Source: Actinomycetes bacterium
GTDB lineage: Bacteria; Actinomycetota; Acidimicrobiia; Acidimicrobiales; Bog-793
Reading direction: 5' to 3'
Assembly (NCBI GenBank): GCA_021809805.1
Contig: JAJZKA010000015.1
Location: 1-37,365 of the forward strand
Length of the DNA stretch: 37,365 bases
Within the stretch, counting starts at the first letter, position 1; the number at the start of each line of letters is the position of its first letter. A program made the translations under genes and the position numbers. Under the pieces are notes generated by a model. The model made no database searches. It was not told the origin of the DNA and was given only the letters and a program-made list of their open reading frames with translations. This document shows, in pieces, positions 14,026 to 27,007 of the stretch.

Positions 14026-14993
14026 GCAGCCCGCGGCCGATCGCGAGCGGCGTGGATTTCGTGGCGGTGGGCGAGACGATGGCGGTCTTCACCGCGCCGC
14101 GCCTCGGCCGCCTGCGCGACATGGAGCACCTCACCCTCGGCGCGGCCGGTTCGGAGTCCAATGTCGCCATCGGCATCTCGCGCCTTGGCTATCGCGCGGC
14201 CTGGATCGGCCGGACGGGGTCGGACGAGTTCGGCGCCCTGATCCGCGCCAAGCTGGCCGCCGAAGGCGTCGACGTCAGCCACGCGCTCATCGACTCCACG
14301 GCCCAGACGGCACTGATGTTCAAGGAGCACCGCCTGCCCGAGGTGGTGCGCGTCACGTACTACCGCCGAGGCTTTGCCGGCTCGCGCCTGTGCCCCGAAG
14401 ACCTCGATCCGGAGCTGTTCAGCGGGGCGAGGGTGGTCCACGTGACGGGGATCTCCCTCGGTCTCAGCGAGAGTGCCGCGGCGGCCGTCGAGCGCGCGGT
14501 CGAGCTCGCCCGGGCAGGTTCGGCGCTCGTCTCGTTCGATCTCAACTACCGCGCCGCGCTGTGGGACCACGAGGCGGCGGCGGGACCCTTACGCGCCCTC
14601 GCCGAGGCCGCGGACGTGGTCTTCGCGGGGGAGGACGAGCTCGCGATCATTGGAGACGGGGAGGTCGAGCGGACCGCCTTCTCCCTCCTCGAGCACCGCC
14701 CCCGCGTGGTCGTCATCAAGCGCGGCGCGAAGGGCGCGGCGGCCGTGACGGCGGAGGGCATCACCGAGGAGGCGGCTCGCCCGGTCGCCGCCGTCGACCC
14801 CGTGGGGGCCGGCGACGGCTTCGTCGCCGGCTACCTGGCGGGGATCCTCGACGGCGGGGACCTCGCCGGGCGGCTGCGGCTCGGCTGCGCGGTCGGCGCC
14901 TACGTCGTCGCGACCCCCGGCGACTGGGAGGGCCTGCCGAGTCGCGCCGACCTCGACTTGATGGACCACGGCCCGGGCGCCACGCTGCGCTGA
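14022..14993 (+). CDS. kdgK: PfkB-family sugar kinase, probable 2-keto-3-deoxygluconate kinase
   Basis: A ribokinase-type kinase of 323 residues starting at GTG, overlapping the aldolase stop by the GTGA pattern. Visible are the N-terminal V-G-E-T-M-A-V-F, G-A-A-G-S-E-S-N-V-A-I-G-I-S-R-L-G substrate loop, the G-R-T-G-S-D-E-F-G block, the N-Y-R-A-A-L-W segment found in KDG kinases and the signature D-P-V-G-A-G-D-G-F with catalytic Asp265. It would phosphorylate 2-keto-3-deoxygluconate to KDPG, feeding the aldolase; the pairing supports this over fructokinase. The 3' end converges with clpB, 35 bases away. Confidence 0.88.
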   Translation: MSSPRPIASGVDFVAVGETMAVFTAPRLGRLRDMEHLTLGAAGSESNVAIGISRLGYRAAWIGRTGSDEFGALIRAKLAAEGVDVSHALIDSTAQTALMFKEHRLPEVVRVTYYRRGFAGSRLCPEDLDPELFSGARVVHVTGISLGLSESAAAAVERAVELARAGSALVSFDLNYRAALWDHEAAAGPLRALAEAADVVFAGEDELAIIGDGEVERTAFSLLEHRPRVVVIKRGAKGAAAVTAEGITEEAARPVAAVDPVGAGDGFVAGYLAGILDGGDLAGRLRLGCAVGAYVVATPGDWEGLPSRADLDLMDHGPGATLR

Positions 14994-15028
14994 GCACCCG
15001 GCCGTCGCGTAGTCGTCGAAGACGGCGT

Positions 15029-17575
<2,547 letters not shown>

Positions 17576-17634
17576 TTCTTCCTTCTTTTATTGCAGTTTC
17601 TTGGAACATCGATCGACACGGCTCGTGCCGCCGT

Positions 17635-17659
17635 CCCCACCGCTGGGCTCAGGGTGGGG
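17635..17659 (-). promoter_or_regulatory. Hairpin between hspR and clpB
   Basis: CCCCACC (17635-17641) and GGTGGGG (17653-17659) form a seven-base-pair stem in the 92-base gap. With no T-run it may be a partial terminator or a processing site that sets the ratio of ClpB to the upstream chaperones. Confidence 0.4.
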
Positions 17660-17667
17660 AGATGACC

Positions 17668-18087
17668 TCAAGAGCCGAGACGTCCGGAGGCGCCTCGTCC
17701 CGGGCGCCAGCGTGTCGGCAGGCGCTCGCTCGTGAAAGGCACGAGGTCTCGCCGGTATTGCTTGTGCGTCATCGCGAGCGCCTCGCGTGCCTCGGCGCGC
17801 ACCGCCTCGAGTTCTCGTCGCATGCGCTCGAGCTCGCGCTCGAGCGAAAGGACCCGCCGGACCCCTTCGAGGTTGAGGCCCGCCGCGGTGAGGTCCTGGA
17901 TCCGGCGCAAGAGCGCGATGTCCTCGTCGGAGTAGCGGCGGTTGCCACCCATCGTGCGCGCCGGGTCGAGGAGGCCCTTGCGCTCGTAGATGCGCAGGGT
18001 CTGGGGATGCACCCCGGCGAGCTCGGCGGCGACGGAGATGACATAGACGGCCCGGCGAGGGCTGCCGTTCGTGGAGGCTGGGCTCAT
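17668..18087 (-). CDS. hspR: MerR-family heat-shock repressor HspR
   Basis: A 139-residue MerR-type regulator: winged helix-turn-helix at about 15-60 ([27 protein letters not shown] and R-R-Y-S-D-E-D-I), then a coiled-coil of alternating Leu/Arg/Glu (83-108). In Streptomyces and mycobacteria HspR represses the dnaK operon and clpB by binding HAIR inverted repeats with DnaK as co-repressor. The ATG overlaps the dnaJ stop (ATGA). The longer open frame upstream is the image of dnaJ and is rejected. Autoregulation through the dyad in the dnaK promoter is likely. Confidence 0.93.
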   Translation of the reverse strand: MSPASTNGSPRRAVYVISVAAELAGVHPQTLRIYERKGLLDPARTMGGNRRYSDEDIALLRRIQDLTAAGLNLEGVRRVLSLERELERMRRELEAVRAEAREALAMTHKQYRRDLVPFTSERLPTRWRPGRGASGRLGS

Positions 18088-19193
18088 GACTCGAGGTAGG
18101 CACGTGGCGAGGCGTTGGCTGCCGCGGCGAGCGCCTCCACCGCCTTGCGCTCGGCGTCGCTGAGCTTGTTCGGGACCGCGACCTCGATCGTCACGAGCAG
18201 GTCGCCGTGCTGGCCGTCGAGGGCGATCCCCCGGCCACGCACCCGAAAGGTCTTGCCTGACTTGGATCCGGCGGGCACCTTCAGCGAGACGGAGCGCTCG
18301 AGCGAGGGCACCGTGATCGTGGCGCCGAGCGCGGCCTCGGGAAAAGTGACCGGAACCGTGAGGAGCAAGTCCTTGCCGCGGCGTCCGAAGAGGGGATGCG
18401 GGGCCACCTTGACGATCACGAAGAGGTCGCCGGCCGGCCCGCCGTTGCGGCCAGGTTCGCCACGCCCCTTGACCTTGATCCGCTGACCGTCGTCGACGCC
18501 GGCTGGCACGCGGACCTTGACCCGGCGCTGCTGGCGCTGCATCCCGCTGCCTTGGCACGTCGGGCAGGGGTCGACGACCTTGGTTCCGCGCCCGCCGCAC
18601 TCAGGGCACGGTGAGGAGAGCGAGAACAGTCCCTGGTTGTCGTTGAGCACCCCACGGCCTCCACAGCGCGGGCAGGCAACAGGGGTCGAGCCCGGGCGCG
18701 AGCCGCTGCCGGCGCATGTCGCGCAGCGGACCGTCGAGACGACGTTGACCGATGTCACCACACCCTCGAGTGCCTCGGTGAACGACAGGTGCAGCTCCGC
18801 CTCGAGATCCGCGCCGCGCTCGGCCTGCATGCCCGGGTAGGTGCGGCGCTTTGTGCCACCTGGGCGGAAGATGCCGCCGAACAGGTCGCCGAGGTCCTCG
18901 ACGCGAAAGCCACCGAAGCCGCCGGCCCCGGGCTGGCCGAAGCCGCCGAAGCCGCCCGCAGCGGGCCCGAGCCGACGGACGTCGTCGTACTCCTTGCGCT
19001 TGGTGGCGTCACCGAGCACGTCGTAGGCCGCGCTGATCTCTTTGAAGCGCTCCTCAGAGCCAGGATTGGCGTCTGGGTGGTACTGCTTCGCGAGCTTGCG
19101 GTAGGCGCGGGTGATCTCCCGCTCGGTGGCCTCGGGGGAGACCCCGAGCACCTTGTAGTAGTCGGTTTCGAACCACTCCCGCTGGGGAGCCAC
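18084..19193 (-). CDS. dnaJ: Chaperone DnaJ (Hsp40)
   Basis: The protein has 369 residues and a GTG start. The J domain carries H39-P-D41, which stimulates DnaK ATPase. A Gly/Phe/Pro-rich linker follows (about 80-115). Then come four zinc-binding C-x2-C-x-G-x-G repeats ([32 protein letters not shown]), and the C-terminal substrate-binding domains end near Y-L-E-S. Complete zinc repeats mark a class A DnaJ. It lies 21 bases after grpE and overlaps hspR by four bases, the usual actinobacterial order. Confidence 0.96.
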   Translation of the reverse strand: MAPQREWFETDYYKVLGVSPEATEREITRAYRKLAKQYHPDANPGSEERFKEISAAYDVLGDATKRKEYDDVRRLGPAAGGFGGFGQPGAGGFGGFRVEDLGDLFGGIFRPGGTKRRTYPGMQAERGADLEAELHLSFTEALEGVVTSVNVVSTVRCATCAGSGSRPGSTPVACPRCGGRGVLNDNQGLFSLSSPCPECGGRGTKVVDPCPTCQGSGMQRQQRRVKVRVPAGVDDGQRIKVKGRGEPGRNGGPAGDLFVIVKVAPHPLFGRRGKDLLLTVPVTFPEAALGATITVPSLERSVSLKVPAGSKSGKTFRVRGRGIALDGQHGDLLVTIEVAVPNKLSDAERKAVEALAAAANASPRAYLES

Positions 19194-19214
19194 CTGCGCT
19201 CCGCCTCTCTGTCG

Positions 19215-21697
<2,483 letters not shown>

Positions 21698-21759
21698 TCA
21701 CTCCTTCGCTTGCTGCGTCTCGCCACCAGCGACCCCAGTCGCCGGCGATGTCAACGATC

Positions 21760-21790
21760 ACTATAGCGAAGTTGAGTGACTCATTGTCAG
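21760..21790 (-). promoter_or_regulatory. dnaK operon promoter with a dyad in a 19-bp spacer (HspR operator candidate)
   Basis: On the minus strand CTGACA (21785-21790), a 19-bp spacer, then TATAGT (21760-21765). The spacer contains the perfect palindrome TGAGTGACTCA (21773-21783). Long spacers with a dyad are typical of promoters bound by MerR-family proteins, and HspR belongs to that family. The half-site TTGAGT matches the HAIR half-site (consensus CTTGAGT-N7-ACTCAAG), although the gap here is one base rather than seven. Confidence 0.55.
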
Positions 21791-21910
21791 GTCAGAAGAA
21801 CCGCTCGTTGAGCTGGGGTGTTCCACCGCGACCGCAGGGGAGCGAGGGGCTGCTCGGCGCGCTCGAGGCCGCCCGCTCGTCGCCGGCCGGCACGCAAATC
21901 GGTGGGATCG

Positions 21911-22582
21911 CTATCGGGTTGCCAGAGTGCTCGTCGGCGCGCCGGCAAGATCCGTCCAGCGGTGGTCACCGACGCGCGCGATCAGGGCGAGCTGGCGCCG
22001 CTCGCGGGCACGGAAGGGCCGCCCTGGCCGCCCGACGAGCAGGGCGAGGCCGGACACCTCCATCGATGCCCAGGCGACGTCGCTCGCCGAGGCACCCCCC
22101 CCGGGCTCCGGTGCCACCGCCCGTGTGCCGTGGACGAAGGCCTCGAGCCACGCCGCGACCGGGGCGCCCGATGAGCGCTCCAAGACGACGGGTCCCTCGG
22201 GATCGACGACGGCTGCCCACTCGCCGGCGAAGGCTGCCCCGACGCCCGCGACAAGCGCGGCGAACAGCGAAGTGACGCTGCGCTCGTCGAGCAGGGCGGC
22301 GGCGATGTCCAATGGGTCGAGGTGCGGATGTGGCAGGCCGGCCACGACGCGGCGGACGTCTTCCACGTCCACCGCGTCGAGCTCGGCGATCTTGGCGAGC
22401 ATCAAGGGGATGAGGTCCTCCGCGGGCAGCTCGATCGTGAGCTCGTCGATCACCCGACCCTCGCCGCGCTCGAGGATGTCGATCCCCGTCACGTCACCGC
22501 CCACCGCCCCAATGCGGCCGGCGACGGCGCCGAGGGCACCGGGGCGATCGGCAAGCCAGAGACGGACGACGAAGCTCGGCAC
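21911..22582 (-). CDS. ACT-domain protein with GAF-like C-terminal half
   Basis: The protein has 223 residues and a GTG start. The N-terminal 75 residues form a clear ACT domain ([31 protein letters not shown]), a small-ligand, usually amino-acid, sensing fold. The rest resembles a divergent GAF-type domain (W-A-A-V-V-D strand, [27 protein letters not shown], as at the end of GAF domains), with no enzymatic motif. A sensory or regulatory role is likely, ligand unknown. The -10 box TAGGGT lies six bases before the GTG, suggesting a leaderless message. It precedes dnaK on the same strand but dnaK has its own promoter. Confidence 0.75.
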   Translation of the reverse strand: MPSFVVRLWLADRPGALGAVAGRIGAVGGDVTGIDILERGEGRVIDELTIELPAEDLIPLMLAKIAELDAVDVEDVRRVVAGLPHPHLDPLDIAAALLDERSVTSLFAALVAGVGAAFAGEWAAVVDPEGPVVLERSSGAPVAAWLEAFVHGTRAVAPEPGGGASASDVAWASMEVSGLALLVGRPGRPFRARERRQLALIARVGDHRWTDLAGAPTSTLATR

Positions 22583-22588
22583 GGCTTC

Positions 22589-22594
22589 ACCCTA
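22589..22594 (-). promoter_or_regulatory. -10 box TAGGGT of a probable leaderless transcript (ACT gene)
   Basis: TAGGGT on the minus strand, six bases before the GTG at 22582; no Shine-Dalgarno. Box and spacing are identical to those at the DinB gene. Confidence 0.45.
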
Positions 22595-22680
22595 TGCAGG
22601 GCGTGTGAACGCCGCGTTGCTGGCGTGCGACGACTGGCCCCGCCGCGAACGGGCACCCGGACGCTTCGCTGGCGAACCGG

Positions 22681-22686
22681 TAACCT
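22681..22686 (+). promoter_or_regulatory. -10 box TAACCT of a probable leaderless transcript (gpmA)
   Basis: TAACCT, seven bases, then the ATG at 22694. No Shine-Dalgarno is present. No good -35 was found. Confidence 0.45.
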
Positions 22687-22693
22687 CGGGCCG

Positions 22694-23437
22694 ATGCCTA
22701 CGCTCGTCCTGCTCCGACACGGGGAGAGCGCGTGGAACGCGCTCAACCTCTTTACCGGCTGGGTTGACGTCGATCTCTCCGAGGCCGGTGAGCGGGAAGC
22801 GCGTCTCGCCGGAGAGCTGATCGCTGCCGAGCCCGATCTCGAAATCGACGTCGTGCATACCTCCGTGCTCACGCGGGCGGTCCGTAGCGCGGAACTCGCG
22901 CTCGCCGCGGCCGGTCGTTCCTACGTCCCGGTGCACCGCCACTGGCGCCTGAATGAGCGGCACTACGGCGCGCTGCAGGGCCTGGACAAGAAGGAGACGG
23001 CAGCCAGGCACGGGGATGCCCAGCTGCGTGCGTGGCGCCGCGGCTACGCGACGCCTCCGCCGCCCCTTGAAGAGAGCGACCCGGGCCACCCGGTGCACGA
23101 TCCGCGCTACGCGGCCGTCCCGCGTAGCGCCCTTCCCTCGGCGGAGTGCCTGGCCGACGTGGTGCGCAGGATGACTCCGTACTACGAAGATGCCATCGCC
23201 GCAGACCTCGTGCTCGGACGTACGGTCCTCGTGGCCGCGCACGGCAATAGCCTGCGTGCGCTCATCAAGTACCTCGAGAACGTCTCCGACGAGGACATCG
23301 TTGACCTGGAGATCCCGACGGGCGTGCCTCGCGTCTACCGGCTGAACGACCGTCTCGAGGTGCAAAGCGCTCGCTTCCTCGGCGATCCTGAAGCGGTTGC
23401 GGCTGCCGCCGAGGCCGTGCGGCGCCAGGCCGGTTAG
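22694..23437 (+). CDS. gpmA: 2,3-bisphosphoglycerate-dependent phosphoglycerate mutase
   Basis: Interconverts 3- and 2-phosphoglycerate in glycolysis and gluconeogenesis. The 247-residue product carries the phosphohistidine motif [10 protein letters not shown] at the N-terminus, the [13 protein letters not shown] block, the [13 protein letters not shown] catalytic segment, S-L (A-L-P-S-A-E) before the helix and the second catalytic His in [11 protein letters not shown]. The ATG at 22694 is fixed by the conserved start; the frame continues upstream only as an image of the ACT gene. Divergent from the ACT-domain gene. Confidence 0.95.
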   Translation: MPTLVLLRHGESAWNALNLFTGWVDVDLSEAGEREARLAGELIAAEPDLEIDVVHTSVLTRAVRSAELALAAAGRSYVPVHRHWRLNERHYGALQGLDKKETAARHGDAQLRAWRRGYATPPPPLEESDPGHPVHDPRYAAVPRSALPSAECLADVVRRMTPYYEDAIAADLVLGRTVLVAAHGNSLRALIKYLENVSDEDIVDLEIPTGVPRVYRLNDRLEVQSARFLGDPEAVAAAAEAVRRQAG

Positions 23438-23514
23438 CCCCGCTCCCCATGGCGCACGTTCTCGCCATCCATCCTTGCCGCGTGACGGGGGGGAGGTGCG
23501 GGCTGGCGAGAGTG

Positions 23515-24410
23515 AGCGCCTGAGCGAGCGCGACGCCCTCGGCCTGGTGATGGCGACGGTTCCCCGCGACGTGGTCGACGCGGTGATCGAGGCGACGGGA
23601 CGGCGCGAGCAGCGCAACCGGGCTGCCGCCCGTCCATTTCGTCGTCTACGACGTGCATGCGATGACGGGCTGTCCTCCTCGGGCCACGAGGAGGACAGGT
23701 GCAGCCTGACCGAGGGCCCTGTGGGCCGCCCACGGTGCGGAGCGCTCGGTGGTGCCGTCCCACGTCGGGATCATCGGGGCCCGGGCACGCGCCTTGGCCC
23801 CGAGCCGTTCGCCCGCAGCTGCGTGCCGCTCGCCTCGAAAGAGACGCCCGGCGCGTGGACGCGGCGAGGAATCGGCGTTCTTCCAGCTGCGCGTCGCCGC
23901 ACCTGGTGAGTGCGGCACCCACGCCGTCAGCGCCGCGGCAATGGATTCCCACGCGACCGGGGGGAGGTCACGCTGGCGAAATCGGTCGCGTCGCCCCTCG
24001 AACAAGACATGGTGTGCCTCGCCGATCAGGGTTTCACGGCCCACCCGCGCTTCAGCCAAGCTACGGACTCGAACGCGGCGTGGTGATGGCGGGTGAAGCA
24101 GAACGCCTTGCTGGCCGAGCTCGAGCGTCACGGGGACGGTTCGTTCGCCTCGGAGTTCCGCGCCTTCACCTCCAGCGGCAATCTCCCACGCTTCCCACGT
24201 CGGCGGTGATCGCCATTCGGCCCCTCGACCTCATGGATATGGCGACTCGCCCTGATCGCGCGGCGGGTCGCGTGCGTTGACCCGATGGGCGACACGCCAC
24301 GGGCGCGCACCGCTCACCACCGCTTGAGCTGGGGGTTCATGCCCCCGAAACAGCCGGGTAACAAGGCGTTCTCCCGCCGGCCATCGCGCAGAAATCCAGG
24401 CTTCTTACTG
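23515..24410 (+). pseudogene. IS4-family transposase remnant, heavily frameshifted
   Basis: Blocks of an IS4-type (DDE) transposase occur in order but in different frames and with in-frame stops. They are: the N-terminal domain V-P-R-D-V-V-D-A-V-I-E-A-T-G-R-R-E-Q-R (about 23550-23620); L-P-P-V-H-F-V-V-Y-D-V (from 23623); the A-R-A-R-L-G-P-E-P-F segment near 23790; E-S-A-F-F-Q-L-R-V-A-A-P-G-E-C-G-T-H-A-V (about 23870-23930); M-V-C-L-A-D-Q-G-F near 24009-24035 (DDE Asp region); W-R-V-K-Q-N-A-L-L-A-E-L-E from 24087 just after a TGA; and a final R-L-S-W-G-F near 24325. The region fills the gap between gpmA and amt. Terminal inverted repeats were not located. Confidence 0.7.
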
Positions 24411-24460
24411 TCGAGCCGTTCGTCGGCTGCCGTCATCGCGGCTTCGCAGAAGGAGCGTGG

Positions 24461-26220
<1,760 letters not shown>

Positions 26221-26232
26221 ATCGGCACGTGC

Positions 26233-26270
26233 GGGCGGCTTCCGGTCCAAGCCTCGGACCGGAGCCGCCC
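26233..26270 (+). terminator. Strong hairpin after the amt-glnK operon
   Basis: Fifteen base pairs with one bulged T: 26233-26240 with 26263-26270 and 26242-26248 with 26256-26262, loop of seven bases. It starts 12 bases after the glnK stop. There is no U-tail, as in many high-GC terminators. Confidence 0.7.
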
Positions 26271-26330
26271 CGCGCCACGACCCTTGCTCACGGTGCCCCC
26301 GCCCTAGACTGCGGCCCCGAGGAGACCGGG

Positions 26331-26828
26331 GTGCCCAAGCGATCAGCAGGCTTGCTCTTGCACCGCCTCGCTGAGGGGCGGCTCGAGGTTCTGCTCGTCC
26401 ATCCCGGTGGCCCCTACTGGCGCAACAAGGATCTTGCCGCCTGGTCGGTGCCAAAGGGCGAGTACGCCGACGGCGACGATCCCCTCGCGGCGGCCGAGCG
26501 CGAGTTCGCTGAGGAGCTCGGACGGCCCGCACCTGCTGGAGCACGCCGCGACCTCGGCGAGGTTCGCCAGGCGAGCGGCAAGCGTGTGCATGCCTGGGCG
26601 GTCGAGTCGGACTTCGACTGCTCGGTGACCGAGAGCAACTACGCCGAGGTGGAGTGGCCGCCGCGCTCGGGGACGATCTTGCGCTTCCCTGAGGTCGACT
26701 CGGTCGCCTGGTTCCCGCTCCAAGCGGCACGCGAGCGTCTGGTCCGTGCCCAGGTCGACTTCATCGATCGCCTCCTCGCGCTGCTCGATGGGGACAGGGA
26801 TCCCGAGCCTCCAGGTTTGTTGCACTAA
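26331..26828 (+). CDS. Nudix hydrolase
   Basis: A 165-residue pyrophosphohydrolase. Start residues R-S-A-G-L-L-L-H-R and V-L-L-V-H-P-G-G-P-Y-W match the NTP/diadenosine-polyphosphate Nudix branch. The Nudix box begins K-G-E-Y-A-D-G-D and ends A-E-R-E-F-A-E-E-L-G. The metal-binding R-E-x2-E-E core is intact, while the first Glu of the box is Asp. Substrate could be a damaged nucleotide or Ap4A. The GTG at 26331 is chosen for the GAGGAG ribosome binding site at 26319-26324; the frame upstream lies in the glnK terminator. Confidence 0.88.
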   Translation: MPKRSAGLLLHRLAEGRLEVLLVHPGGPYWRNKDLAAWSVPKGEYADGDDPLAAAEREFAEELGRPAPAGARRDLGEVRQASGKRVHAWAVESDFDCSVTESNYAEVEWPPRSGTILRFPEVDSVAWFPLQAARERLVRAQVDFIDRLLALLDGDRDPEPPGLLH

Positions 26829-26932
26829 CAGGCCAGGGCAACACAACCTCGACGGGCAGACCACGCCGATCGGCCGGAAGCGGTCGCGGCGCTGGGCCCT
26901 TTCGGTGCCGTCCGATCGAGCGTGGAGGAGTC

Positions 26933-27007
26933 ATGTTCTGTCGCCATGTCCATGGCGAGCGACCATCGGTGCGCGCGGCGCGCCCCATTGCGCCGGCGCT
27001 GCCATGA
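26933..27007 (+). CDS. 24-codon leader ORF coupled to the glycosyltransferase gene
   Basis: A small ORF starts at ATG 26933 after a strong GGAGGAG (26924-26930). Its TGA stop (27005-27007) overlaps the ATG of the downstream 956-residue gene in an ATGA arrangement. The peptide begins M-F-C-R-H-V-H-G and is rich in Arg, Pro and Ala. The downstream gene itself has no Shine-Dalgarno, so its translation probably depends on ribosomes finishing this ORF. The ORF contains the dyad at 26941-26958. It may be a leader peptide or purely a translation-delivery device; no homologue is known to me. Confidence 0.5.
   Translation: MFCRHVHGERPSVRAARPIAPALP
26941..26958 (+). promoter_or_regulatory. Palindrome within the leader ORF
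   Basis: TCGCCATGTCCATGGCGA has eight-base arms around a two-base centre, just after the leader ATG. It could be an operator or an RNA hairpin that affects translation of the leader and thus of the glycosyltransferase. Confidence 0.4.

Noticed and set aside
24360-24400. GTAAC-n6-TTCTC as a GlnR box before amt
   Set aside because: Only the first half-site resembles the consensus; the second does not, and it lies inside the IS4 remnant.
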